Shown one piece after another: positions 16,340-25,059 of a stretch of 63,937 bases of DNA. Position numbers and translations under genes: made by a program. Each line of letters begins with the position of its first letter. Within the stretch, counting starts at the first letter, position 1. The DNA is from Scytonema sp. UIC 10036. Lineage in GTDB: Bacteria > Cyanobacteriota > Cyanobacteriia > Cyanobacteriales > Nostocaceae. The notes under the pieces were generated by a model. It saw only the letters and a list, made by a program, of their open reading frames with translations, was not told the DNA's origin and did not search any database. The stretch spans positions 1 through 63,937 of the forward strand of contig NZ_WJFC01000061.1 in assembly GCF_009725235.1 (NCBI RefSeq). The letters are read 5' to 3'.

Positions 16340-17101
16340 ATGCCGGAAGTCATTAAACAAATGAAAGAACGCCGCAAAGTTGAATTTGAGAAAAATAATA
16401 TCAAGTATCAGCTTTGGAGATTAGATGATTTTGAGTACAGAACGCTCAGACAAAGTAGCCTTCCTATTAAAGAAGATTACGACTTTTACTGGAACATTCA
16501 TTATTCAGAACGCTATTGCGAGGATCGATTTAATTTAGCAAAATTATTTATAACACTAACATGGTTGTTTGGAGATAGTAGTGATTTCATTGATGATTGG
16601 AAAGGTTCGTTCTTTTTTCCTATTTTACTAGTCTTGGAAAAAAAACAAGGGAAATTTTTTTATGTACTATCAATCTATGACCATCGCGGTTCAATTACCT
16701 TCATGTTCTATAAAGTATTAGAGACTGATGTAGATAGCTATGATAAAAATGTACTACACGAGCCATTGGAATTAGAGTTCTCCCGAAAAGAAATTAATTA
16801 TTTTCTCAACTATTTTTATGGTTTTATGGAAGGGTACTTTGAAAGTTTAAAAAAAATTCATGTGCCTCAGCCTTTTTTAAAGAAAATTGATTCAAATTTA
16901 ATTCTATATGGTTATAAAGATAATGAATATTTTGAGGAGCACTACGAATCTGAAGAAACTTATAAAACAGCGATTCAAAGCTTTGAATTAGAAGGAGTGA
17001 GCGAGCTAAAACCTCAAAAGAAAGATAATGATGTAAAGAGTTTTTTACAAACTATCACGGGTGAAGCAGTCGAAAAGACAATTCTTTCAGGGGATTTTTG
17101 A
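16340..17101 (+). CDS. Hypothetical protein, 3' end within a MITE
   Basis: An unrecognised protein of 253 aa from the ATG at 16340; an upstream extension to 16229 has no support. It is rich in Phe, Tyr, Lys and Glu, with no signal peptide, membrane segment or known motif (WRLDDFEYRTLRQS, FPILLVLEKKQGKFFYVLSI, then an acidic EYFEEHYESEET region). The DNA is clearly more AT-rich than the neighbouring DUF4912 gene, which fits recent acquisition. The last three codons and the stop lie in the left inverted repeat of the element at 17090-17262, so the natural C-terminus may have been replaced. I propose no function. Confidence 0.6.
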   Translation: MPEVIKQMKERRKVEFEKNNIKYQLWRLDDFEYRTLRQSSLPIKEDYDFYWNIHYSERYCEDRFNLAKLFITLTWLFGDSSDFIDDWKGSFFFPILLVLEKKQGKFFYVLSIYDHRGSITFMFYKVLETDVDSYDKNVLHEPLELEFSRKEINYFLNYFYGFMEGYFESLKKIHVPQPFLKKIDSNLILYGYKDNEYFEEHYESEETYKTAIQSFELEGVSELKPQKKDNDVKSFLQTITGEAVEKTILSGDF

Positions 17102-17262
17102 AAAGTCATGATTGATGTATCAAATATTTTTTACCCCACCCTAACCCTCTTCGATGGATTGGGGAGGGAACCGGATTTTTCTTATTTCCCCCCTTTATAA
17201 GGGGGGATTAAGGGGGGTAATAATGTGTGAAAATTACAGCCGAGCGCTTTTCAAACAACCTC
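17090..17262. mobile_element. MITE-like element, copy 1
   Basis: A 173-bp element. Its left end GGGGATTTTTGAAAAG and right end CTTTTCAAACAACCTC are imperfect inverted repeats of the consensus GAGGWTGTTTGAAAAG. The middle has CCCCCCTTTATAAGGGGGG and the conserved arms TCAAATATTTTTTACCCC and GGGGTAATAATGTG. Copy 2 at 27458-27627 shares all these parts. It encodes nothing, so mobility would need a transposase elsewhere. Confidence 0.8.
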
Positions 17263-17327
17263 TCACTGTATTTAGAAAAAGCAGAATTGATTTTAACAAC
17301 ACTGTGAGTTGAAATAGTGTTTATTTT

Positions 17328-18266
17328 ATGATGTCATATACCAAAAAACTCCAAAAAATCTTGATATTTTCCGTACTGATTATTATTTTGTACGGCTGTA
17401 AAATTTTAAATCAATCTTCCTCAAGAGCAGCAACAACCTGTATCGGTCAGGATAAAAGTTTTAGTATAAGTTTTTTCAAAACGAATAATCAAGGCAAGAA
17501 ATATGAGAAAGGAATAAATCATGTTATTATTTTTAATCCTCAAGCCAAAGAGCTAGATTTTAAAGTCAATGTCGGTCTATCTAATAAACTATATGCAAGA
17601 GATAGTAAAGGCAATATAAGTCGAGACTACGTACCAAAAGTTTTTCGTGAAATCATTGCTGATGAAAACTCAAAGTTAAATGGACAAAAACCAATTGCAG
17701 CAATTAATGCTGACTACATAGATACTGATGATAAACCTCAAGGTTTAAATATTTCTCGTGGAGTTGAGTATTCAGGAGCGTTTAAAAACAAACGTTCTTC
17801 CTTTGGAATTTCAGGAGGGAACCCAAGTCAACGTCAGGCTACGATCGCCGTAGGAAGGAGAACGAATAATATTCTGAATTACAACTTGGTAGGAGGTAAT
17901 GGTAGATTTTATCGGAACGGTAAATTTAAAGATATCTGTAAAGATTTGGGAGAACTGGCTTGCAAACAAGCTACAAATCGCTCTATGGTAGCTGTTAGCG
18001 ATCGCGGTTATGTAATTTTGTTAGTGAATGATGCAAAAGCCAATTCAGACATTGAGTTATCCCAGAGCAATCAAGAACTTCTACCAGATATGTTTGACGA
18101 TGTGCTAGGGGGAATTGCTCAAAATAATTGCTTGGGGAAAATTCAAGAAGGAATGTTATTTGACGGTGGTATGTCTCCAGGTTTATACTACAACAACAAA
18201 ATATATGTGGAGAACTTAGGCCCAATTGGCTCAGTATTTTTGATATACAGAAATTCTCAGAAGTAG
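17328..18266 (+). CDS. Phosphodiester glycosidase family lipoprotein (NAGPA/DUF2233)
   Basis: A 312-aa predicted lipoprotein. The N-terminal hydrophobic segment ends in the lipobox LYGC (Cys24), pointing to lipid anchoring. The body matches the phosphodiester glycosidase (NAGPA-like) domain: IAAINADYIDTDDKPQGLNI, RSSFGISGG, NRSMVAVSDRGYVILLV and the signature EGMLFDGGMSPGLYYNN. Family members cleave phosphodiester-linked sugars, such as uncovering GlcNAc-1-phosphodiester; the bacterial substrate is unknown, and a role at the cell surface is an inference. It is single, following a MITE, with an AT-rich upstream region. Confidence 0.82.
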   Translation: MMSYTKKLQKILIFSVLIIILYGCKILNQSSSRAATTCIGQDKSFSISFFKTNNQGKKYEKGINHVIIFNPQAKELDFKVNVGLSNKLYARDSKGNISRDYVPKVFREIIADENSKLNGQKPIAAINADYIDTDDKPQGLNISRGVEYSGAFKNKRSSFGISGGNPSQRQATIAVGRRTNNILNYNLVGGNGRFYRNGKFKDICKDLGELACKQATNRSMVAVSDRGYVILLVNDAKANSDIELSQSNQELLPDMFDDVLGGIAQNNCLGKIQEGMLFDGGMSPGLYYNNKIYVENLGPIGSVFLIYRNSQK

Positions 18267-18340
18267 AAGCTTTATGTGGTAGGCTTTAGATCTATTTATG
18301 TAGATGATCGGCTAAAATAAGTAAAAAAAGGGTTTATGAA

Positions 18341-18691
18341 ATGACAGAGCAACGAATATCAGATTTGACAGCTGACGAGCTAAAAGCCTTGGTAACTTCA
18401 ACCATTAACGAACGGCTAAGTGCCATGAAAACTAGCTTGTTACAGGAAATATCCGATCTAATGGAGAGCAAGGTGAAAAGCTTAGCAGCTATCAATGGGC
18501 AAAGTAACTCATATATACTGCCTAAACTTACTGAGGTTCAAAGACAACAGAAATTAAAAGATTTGCAAGAAATGTTTCGCAGGTGGGACGAAGAGTATGA
18601 TGAAGAGGAACAAAGAGAAACTTTTGAATATCTACAACAGGTTTTAGATGAAGACCGCCTTTCCAATCGACCCCTGTTCCCACAAACATGA
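18341..18691 (+). CDS. Antitoxin-like protein, TA module 1
   Basis: A 116-aa protein, mostly helical and highly charged (MTEQRISDLTADELKALV opening, EEEQRETFEYLQQVLDEDR near the end). It resembles small cyanobacterial proteins encoded next to PIN-domain toxins. Its stop codon overlaps the start of the PIN gene (ATGA), a strong sign of translational coupling. A close paralogue lies at 19492-19842 with the same neighbour. No classic DNA-binding domain is obvious; the N-terminal third may bind DNA as part of operon autoregulation, but this is a guess. A candidate -10 (TAAAAT) lies around 18313. Confidence 0.75.
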   Translation: MTEQRISDLTADELKALVTSTINERLSAMKTSLLQEISDLMESKVKSLAAINGQSNSYILPKLTEVQRQQKLKDLQEMFRRWDEEYDEEEQRETFEYLQQVLDEDRLSNRPLFPQT

Positions 18692-19134
18692 TAGTTGTAT
18701 TAGATTCCGGGCCGCTAGGAATTTTAACAAACCCTAAAGCTTCTTCTCTCAACTTGGAGTGTCAGAGTTGGTTATTGTCTTTACAGTCAAAGGGTTATGA
18801 AATTATTGTACCAGAGATAGCTGACTATGAAGTTCGTCGGGAGTTAATACGAGTTAATAAGCTGTCTGGTATCAAGAGGCTGAATGATTTGAAAATGCAA
18901 CTTAAATATTTGTCGATAGATACAGCAACGATGCTTCAAGCAGCTGAGTTTTGGGCTGAAGCAAGACGCCGGGGAATTCCTACAGCAGATCCAAAGGCAT
19001 TAGACGGTGATGTCATTTTGGCAGCACAAGCTAAACTCATAGAAGCAATTGACGATCTAGTAATCATTGCTACAACAAATGTCAAACACTTATCTCAATT
19101 TGTAAGTGCTCGTATATGGCAAGAAATTGAGTGA
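18688..19134 (+). CDS. PIN-domain toxin, TA module 1
   Basis: A 148-aa PIN-domain ribonuclease. The acidic residues expected for metal-dependent RNA cleavage are visible as D6 (VVLDSGPLG), E48 (DYEVRREL) and D106/D108 (ALDGDVILAAQA), with TTN at 129-131 near the end. It starts inside the stop codon of the antitoxin gene, so the two are coupled. PIN toxins of the VapC kind usually cleave tRNA or rRNA; the target here is unknown. A tandem paralogue at 19839-20285 has a stop at the codon corresponding to Q33 of this protein. Confidence 0.85.
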   Translation: MIVVLDSGPLGILTNPKASSLNLECQSWLLSLQSKGYEIIVPEIADYEVRRELIRVNKLSGIKRLNDLKMQLKYLSIDTATMLQAAEFWAEARRRGIPTADPKALDGDVILAAQAKLIEAIDDLVIIATTNVKHLSQFVSARIWQEIE

Positions 19135-19136
19135 AA

Positions 19137-19232
19137 TGGGTAAAACGAGTTGAGTATCTAGCCAAACAACAAACAATTGCTAGTTTTGATCGTAAGTAAC
19201 TAGAAGCTGCTATCCCTGAAATTCTTGCTTGT
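19137..19232 (+). pseudogene. Fragment of a HigA-IrrE paralogue
   Basis: Ninety-six bases aligning without gaps to 13036-13131 of the HigA-IrrE gene with six mismatches (about 94% identity), equal to residues W161-C192. One change makes a TAA stop from CAA. Four of the other five changes are silent, so the source copy evolved under protein-level constraint before it was cut down. The piece begins two bases after the first PIN toxin gene. Confidence 0.85.
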
Positions 19233-19491
19233 GCATCTTAAGTCATTTCTTAAAAACTTACAAGCACTCTTGATAAGTATAATTGGCAACCACACAAACA
19301 AAGTCAGGTACATAAGCTTTCTTAAAATGACCTGCAACCGTCAAGTTTCATTTGTGTAGCCATGATTTCTAATCGCTATGACTAAATTCAATTTTACATT
19401 AAATTTGGACAATAAGATTACTTGTTTTCTCACAATTCAATTAGGATTGCTATAAAATCCGGGAGAATGAGTACAAAAAAGGACTTATTAA

Positions 19492-19842
19492 ATGACAGAG
19501 CAACGAATATCAGATTTGACAGTGGAAGAACTAAAAGCCTTGGTGACTTCAACGATCAACGAACGGCTAAGTGCCATGAAAGCTAGCTTGTTACAGGAAA
19601 TAGCCAAATTAATTGAAGATAATGGGAAGCAGAGGGAGGAAGCTTTGGTCTATCAACCTGCTTATGTACTACCTAAAAGAACTAAAGAAGAACAACTCCA
19701 GATTAATCAAGCTTTAATTGAATGGCATCGCAAGTGGGTAGAAGAAGGAGATGAAGAAGAGCAGCGAGAGACTTTTGAGTATCTGCAAAAAGCATTAGAT
19801 GAAGACCGTCTTTCAAATCGACCACTTTTTCCACAAAAATGA
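19492..19842 (+). CDS. Antitoxin-like protein, TA module 2
   Basis: A 116-aa paralogue of the protein at 18341-18691. The first 50 residues are nearly identical (MTEQRISDLT, ELKALVTSTINERLSAMK), the middle differs (KQREEALVYQPAYVLPKR), and the C-terminus again matches (EEEQRETFEYLQKALDEDR). Its stop overlaps the ATG of the second PIN gene. The reading frame is intact although the partner toxin is interrupted. A candidate -10 TATAAA lies near 19452. Confidence 0.75.
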   Translation: MTEQRISDLTVEELKALVTSTINERLSAMKASLLQEIAKLIEDNGKQREEALVYQPAYVLPKRTKEEQLQINQALIEWHRKWVEEGDEEEQRETFEYLQKALDEDRLSNRPLFPQK

Positions 19843-20285
19843 TAGTTGTATTAGATTCTGGAACGTTAGGGATGTTAACTAATCCCAAGCCATCAGAGCT
19901 AACAATAGAATGCGGAGCTTGGGTAGAATCCTTATAGTCTAAAGGCTATAGGTTAATTATGCCTGAAATAGTAGATTATGAAGTGAGGCGTGAATTACTA
20001 AGAGCGAATAAGCTTGCTGGAATCAAAAGGCTTAATGAATTTAAAATGCGACTTGAATACGTGCAAATAAATACAGCAACAATGCTTCAAGCTGCTCAAT
20101 TTTGGGCTGAAGCAAGACGCCGGGGAATTCCTACAGCAGATCCGAAGGCATTAGATGGTGATGTCATTCTAGCGGCGCAAGCCAAACTGATAGAAGCAAA
20201 TGATGATATAGTAGTAATTGCTACAACTAACGTAAATCATCTGTCTCAATTTGTAGATGCTCGTCTGTGGCAAGAAATTGAGTGA
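19839..20285 (+). pseudogene. PIN-domain toxin, TA module 2, amber-interrupted
   Basis: Same length and frame as the toxin at 18688-19134, but codon 33 is TAG (19935-19937) where the paralogue has CAG (Gln). Everything else is intact: D6 before the stop, then the DYEVRREL, ALDGDVILAAQA and TTN motifs after it. An ATG at 19959 could restart translation and give 108 aa, but that product would lack the first catalytic Asp. This looks like a very recent single-base inactivation, or a readthrough case. Confidence 0.85.
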
Positions 20286-20447
20286 CATGGAGGCAAGCGA
20301 TCGCAGTCCTCAACACGATTGCATTCTCATAGAGAATAATTACAGAGCATTATTTGTCGTCTAAAGCAGTCGTAATCGAACTTTGTAGAATTACTAGGTT
20401 ATTATTGAGGAAAAGCTTTCTCTACCGTAGAAGGCACATGGCAAATC

Positions 20448-20945
20448 ATGAAGATAGACACAATCCAAGGAATTTTACAGAAATTTGCGAGCAATACCAT
20501 AGGTTTTCAGGGTGTAGCGGTGGTAAATGTCCAAGGTCAACCGATCGCATCAATTGGCATGGATGAGAACGCTACACTGACTATGGCTAGCATGATGATT
20601 TATTTGACTGAGCGCACTCGTAAAGAATTGGGATGGGAGGTGGTCGAGCAGATTGATGTTAAAAGTGCGGATGGTTATGTAATTTTAACCACCTGTAGCT
20701 CTGATGTTTTGTTGCTGGTAAAAGCCAGTAAGGTTCCAGAAGGGATGCTGGTTGTAGACATCAATCGAACTGTGGAAAAGCTGAAAATTGCGCTTGAGGA
20801 TGATGAAGATAACATAGACTCAAATCATAAAGAATTGCAACCCCCTGTACCAATTAACCAAGAGTTTTCCGATACGAAATCTACTAGCAATGATAATCAC
20901 CGTCCCCATCCTCAGATGTATAGAGGAAGCCAAGTACCTGCGTAA
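20448..20945 (+). CDS. Roadblock/LC7 domain protein
   Basis: A 165-aa protein with a roadblock/LC7 domain in residues 1-120 (GILQKFASNTIGFQGVAVVN, GQPIASIGMDENATLTMASM, VDINRTVEKLKIAL), followed by a disordered hydrophilic tail. Bacterial roadblock proteins usually regulate small Ras-like GTPases, as MglB does for MglA. No MglA-like gene lies next to it, although the convergent operon beyond (21011-24714) encodes a kinase with a GTPase domain. The link is only positional. The start is a plain ATG without a strong ribosome-binding site. Confidence 0.85.
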   Translation: MKIDTIQGILQKFASNTIGFQGVAVVNVQGQPIASIGMDENATLTMASMMIYLTERTRKELGWEVVEQIDVKSADGYVILTTCSSDVLLLVKASKVPEGMLVVDINRTVEKLKIALEDDEDNIDSNHKELQPPVPINQEFSDTKSTSNDNHRPHPQMYRGSQVPA

Positions 20946-21010
20946 ATAGTAAAGGTACACTGTGGAAAAATGCCCAAGATATACCAAACATTGGGAGAAA
21001 GATTATTTCG

Positions 21011-22546
21011 CTACACTTTTTTCCTGTCAAACCCGTGATAAGCATCCATGTCATGCTCGCTAAAATCTAAACCATTCATTTCTGCTTCGGGTGAAACTCG
21101 CAAACCCACTGTAACTTTAATTGCTGACCAAACAAGCCAGCTAAACACGACTGTGAATAGACCTACAGAGAAAATACCAAATAGCTGAATCAACAATTGG
21201 TTCAGACTATCTAGACCACCACCAACTAACAAGCCCTTTGCTGGACCTGGTGGTAAACCTGTTGATAGAAATAGTTCCTTACCATACCAAGGGTAAGCAC
21301 CAGGTCCAACACTAAACAATCCTACAGCTAGTGTTCCCCAGATACCGTTGACAAGATGGACAGAGATAGCACCGACTGGATCGTCGATTTTTAAGTTTTT
21401 ATCTATAAAAAGCACCGAGAAGAAAACAAGGATTCCTGCAATTATACCGATTAAAAAGGCGCTTCTAAAGTTTACAAAGGCAGAAGACGCTGTAATCGAT
21501 ACTAAACCTGCCAAAACACCATTGAGGATCATAGTCAGTTCTGGCTTACCAAAGCGCCACCAAGAAATAATGGTTGCTGCAATACCACCTCCTGCTGCTG
21601 CCATGTTAGTTGTGAAAAGAATGTGACTGATGGCATTGGGATCGGCTTTCAGTGTTGAGCCTGCATTAAAGCCAAACCAGCCCAACCAAAGAATTAAACT
21701 TCCTAAAGTAGCAATGCTCATGTTATGACCGGGCATAGCAATCGGTCCACTGTTGTCTTGATAGCGGTTAATTAATCTACCTTCTGATGCAAGTTTGTGG
21801 AGACGTGGTCCCAACAGCAAAGCTCCCACTAAGCCAGCCCAGCCCCCAACAGAATGAACTACAGTTGAACCAGCAAAATCATAAAAGCCTAAATCGGATA
21901 ACCAACCACCTCCCCAAATCCAGTGACCAGTGATAGGGTAGGAAATACCAATGAGTAAAAAGCTAAAGATAAAAAATGCAATGAACTTAATACGTTCAGC
22001 AACGGCTCCAGTAAAAATAGTTGCGGCGGTGTCTGCAAAGACAAGTTGAAAAAAAAATAGCGCTTCCTGAGGTACATTTGATTTGAGGGACTTAAACATC
22101 TGTGGGTTTGTACCGTTAAAAAACCAACCATTTGTTCCAAAGAACAGATTTGTGTCGTCGCCAAACATAAGAGCACAGCCAATTCCCCAAAAAGCTACTG
22201 TAGCTAGAGCAAATACAATGAAGTTTTGAGCTAAGACATTTACAGCATTTTTGTGGCGACATAAGCCAGTTTCCAGCATTGCAAAGCCAGCATTCATAAA
22301 AAACACTACACAGCCAGTGAACACTACCCACATAGTGTTTACAGTTTTTTGCAATTCGTCTACAGTCTCTTGCAAGTTTTGAGAGTTTGTTGGTGTGGCT
22401 GTGGCATTTTGGGCTACTGCGGTGTAACTCCAAATCAGTAGAATTATCGCTGCCAAAACTAAGCTGACTTGCCAAGTCAGTAATAATCGGCTTTTCTGGC
22501 ACTTTCGCTTTAATTTTTTGAGCTTTAACTTAGATATCAATTTCAT
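21011..22546 (-). CDS. amt: Ammonium transporter
   Basis: A 511-aa Amt/MEP/Rh channel for ammonium uptake. After a basic N-terminus and a signal-like helix come the Amt helices, with FMNAGFAMLETGLCRHKNAV early on, the first pore histidine in STVVHSVGGWAGL, FGFNAGSTL, and the second pore histidine in ISVHLVNGIWGTLA. The C-terminus GLRVSPEAEMNGLDFSEHDM matches the cytosolic tail that senses PII-type regulators in this family. The start ATG overlaps the stop codon of the upstream kinase-GTPase gene by four bases (ATGA). No glnK/PII gene is beside it. It is likely expressed from a promoter upstream of the kinase gene. Confidence 0.95.
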   Translation of the reverse strand: MKLISKLKLKKLKRKCQKSRLLLTWQVSLVLAAIILLIWSYTAVAQNATATPTNSQNLQETVDELQKTVNTMWVVFTGCVVFFMNAGFAMLETGLCRHKNAVNVLAQNFIVFALATVAFWGIGCALMFGDDTNLFFGTNGWFFNGTNPQMFKSLKSNVPQEALFFFQLVFADTAATIFTGAVAERIKFIAFFIFSFLLIGISYPITGHWIWGGGWLSDLGFYDFAGSTVVHSVGGWAGLVGALLLGPRLHKLASEGRLINRYQDNSGPIAMPGHNMSIATLGSLILWLGWFGFNAGSTLKADPNAISHILFTTNMAAAGGGIAATIISWWRFGKPELTMILNGVLAGLVSITASSAFVNFRSAFLIGIIAGILVFFSVLFIDKNLKIDDPVGAISVHLVNGIWGTLAVGLFSVGPGAYPWYGKELFLSTGLPPGPAKGLLVGGGLDSLNQLLIQLFGIFSVGLFTVVFSWLVWSAIKVTVGLRVSPEAEMNGLDFSEHDMDAYHGFDRKKV

Positions 22547-24714
22547 ATATCTTCCTTATCATCGTCATACATACGTGGTAAGCCATAGCGATCGTGTAGT
22601 TCTCGATCTATTTCTTGTAGTTTGTCTACTACCTTGTTCGGTCCTCCCTTCAATGCTTCTTTAAATTCTGGTTCCCGACGCTTTTTTTCCTCGGCAAAAG
22701 TCTGCTGGGCTTGTTCGATAGTGGTGTCTTGTTCGATAAAGTAACGAATCGTCGCTTCACCAATTGCAAATGTTATGGACAGAGCTGACTTTGTATCAGT
22801 TTGTTCAACGCCCAATTGTTTCAAAAATTTTTCGGCTTCACTGCTTTGGTCTGCGTTAGTAGCAATTTGGGCAATCATATTGACCAAGCGATTTTGGATG
22901 AACAACACTCGTTTTGAACCACCAAAAAGAATCCAACCAGCAAGAAATGCTAAACACGCTGCGACATATGTATAGTACTTAGCTACAGCTTTCTTGAGTG
23001 TGGTGACTGCGGTTGCTCTTCCAAAACCCTGTCTTGCAGCTTCATCAGGAATAGATCTGTATATCTGTAATGCAAGTTCTTCTATGTTATGTCGGTTATC
23101 GTCATACTCATCCCACAAAGTACAAACTGGAACATAAATTGAACTTAGACTTTTATACTCAGCAATTCTCTCCTTAACGCAATCACGGATATTAGCTTCT
23201 TTTGCTTGCTGTCTTGCTGTTTTTGGTTTTATATCACTAGTCTGAGAATCAAAACTCAGGTTATAGGGCGGATTCCATTCTGAAGTGGGTGGAATCCGGT
23301 CAATCTTATTTACAACCAAAATGACTGGTAGTTCTGCTCCATGTTTTCGTTGGTGTGCTAATTTCAAATCACCCAGAAAAGCAACATCGTTAGCCACATA
23401 TGCTCGCTCATCAGCAGGAATGACAAATAACAAGATGTCTACTTTGTTTTGAACAATATCATTAATGGCTTGTTGAAAAGCTGCATTATTTCGTGAGTCA
23501 CCTACGCCGCGTGAATCTACAAATCTTGCTTTCCATCCATTCCGCTCATATTCATCGTATGCTTGACGGGCTGGTGTTGTTGCTTTCGCTAATCCAACCC
23601 CGGCAACACGCTGTCCCAGAATAGCATTGATCAAAGATGACTTGCCAGAGCCAGAACGTCCATAAAGAGCTATTTTGGGAATCCTACTTTGTTTTGTCAA
23701 TAGCTGAAGTTTATTTTTAAGAATTTGTTCCGCTAAAAACTTTAGTGGTTGGGGCAGTTGTGATAAACTTGAACGAATTGATGACTCCACAGCTTGCATC
23801 AATTCGTCAGTTTCATAACTAATCTTCTTCAGTCTTTGCAAAATCACCTGCGTACTCTGCGGTCTATGTTTTGGAGACGGAGCCATCAGATTATCAATTA
23901 AATCTGCCAATAGCTCAGAAATATATGGAACAAAATCTCGCCAAATCAACTGGCCTGTTGTGACGTCTTCTAAAAATGAACTCGGAGGCTTACCTGTTAG
24001 TAAGTGAACAAATGTCCTCCCTAGCGCAAAAAAATCAGATTGTATGACAGCTTTTCCTTGGATTTGTTCTAAAGGCGTATAGCCATATGACAGCACCCTC
24101 GTACCTTCGATACCCTTGGCTATACTTAAGAGATAAGTCGTTGTAGCATATTTAACAGCACCAAAATCAATTAACACGAGTTGACCATCGGGTTTGAGCA
24201 TGATATTTGATGGCTTGATATCCCGATGAAAAAACCTGTTTTCATGCAACACATCCAGAATCTCTACAAGTTGTTGTAACCAGACCAATGCTAAGTTTTG
24301 AGTAAGGGATTGATTTTGCTGTAACCACTGCTCCAAGTTTTGCCCCTCTATTTTCTCCATAACCAAGCAGTGCAATATCTTGCGTTTGTTGGGGAGCGAT
24401 AAGGTTAAAGTAAAGTATCCATCTGGCTCAACTCTAGGAATTCCTGAGTGCTGCAAATTACTTAAAACGGTGGCTTCACGTTCCAGCATTTCCACCCACC
24501 TAGGTCCATCTTCTTTAAGAACCTTTAGAACTCTTGGTGTTCCTCCATCATCTACCTCAAAGATTTCAGTATAGTTTTCTTGGCGTGGTTTGTGCAGTGC
24601 TCGAACTAGTCGATACCGCTCATTAACCAGCAGCCTATTCCCACAGGTTTGACAACGCTCTACATGGTCAAGATTTTGGCGCTGTTCGCACCAGGGATTG
24701 ATGCAGTAACTCAC
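22543..24714 (-). CDS. Zinc ribbon - Ser/Thr kinase - GTPase fusion protein
   Basis: A 723-aa three-module protein. Residues 4-24 hold four Cys (C4, C9, C21, C24) as a zinc ribbon. Residues 33-295 form a Ser/Thr kinase with HRDIKPSN at 163-170 and DFG at 183-185. Residues about 345-550 are an Era/dynamin-like GTPase: GRSGSGKS (352-359), DSRG (400-403) and NKID (469-472). One hydrophobic helix follows at about 582-598 (YVAACLAFLAGWILF), then a charged cytosolic tail. The start is GTG with GAGAG 6-7 bases upstream. The stop overlaps the amt start, so both proteins are probably made together. Role unknown; a sensor or regulator acting on the transporter is an inference from coupling. Confidence 0.85.
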   Translation of the reverse strand: MSYCINPWCEQRQNLDHVERCQTCGNRLLVNERYRLVRALHKPRQENYTEIFEVDDGGTPRVLKVLKEDGPRWVEMLEREATVLSNLQHSGIPRVEPDGYFTLTLSLPNKRKILHCLVMEKIEGQNLEQWLQQNQSLTQNLALVWLQQLVEILDVLHENRFFHRDIKPSNIMLKPDGQLVLIDFGAVKYATTTYLLSIAKGIEGTRVLSYGYTPLEQIQGKAVIQSDFFALGRTFVHLLTGKPPSSFLEDVTTGQLIWRDFVPYISELLADLIDNLMAPSPKHRPQSTQVILQRLKKISYETDELMQAVESSIRSSLSQLPQPLKFLAEQILKNKLQLLTKQSRIPKIALYGRSGSGKSSLINAILGQRVAGVGLAKATTPARQAYDEYERNGWKARFVDSRGVGDSRNNAAFQQAINDIVQNKVDILLFVIPADERAYVANDVAFLGDLKLAHQRKHGAELPVILVVNKIDRIPPTSEWNPPYNLSFDSQTSDIKPKTARQQAKEANIRDCVKERIAEYKSLSSIYVPVCTLWDEYDDNRHNIEELALQIYRSIPDEAARQGFGRATAVTTLKKAVAKYYTYVAACLAFLAGWILFGGSKRVLFIQNRLVNMIAQIATNADQSSEAEKFLKQLGVEQTDTKSALSITFAIGEATIRYFIEQDTTIEQAQQTFAEEKKRREPEFKEALKGGPNKVVDKLQEIDRELHDRYGLPRMYDDDKEDI

Positions 24715-24982
24715 AAAATTCTCTCTGTGTAAAAAAAATAACTAACATCTTATTGATTATCATAACTTAGTATTGCTTTGATTTTCGCTTCTATCTAAAG
24801 TAAGAATTGGCTTGCATTTGTAACATATTTTTTCTAACTCCACTAGGTTTACATGAAGTAATGTACTCAGCACTTTTAAAGTCTTTTCTCTACAGACCTA
24901 ATCATGGGATAACCAAGTTTTTAATGCTCTTTTATTACTCTCAAAAGAGAATAATTGAGGCGACTGGAAGTCGCACCTATCT

Positions 24983-25006
24983 AAAAAAAGTCCGCCTGCG
25001 CGGACT
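24983..25006 (-). terminator. Intrinsic terminator after the NB-ARC gene
   Basis: On the minus strand AGTCCGC-GCAG-GCGGACT (stem with a short loop) is followed by seven T residues. It ends the transcript of the gene at 25060-26307 and separates it from the kinase-amt operon. The rest of 24715-24982 shows no gene. Confidence 0.9.
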
Positions 25007-25059
25007 AACATAACATAGAAATGGGATTTCAATTTTTTCGCGAAAGTGGTGGAAGAGCG

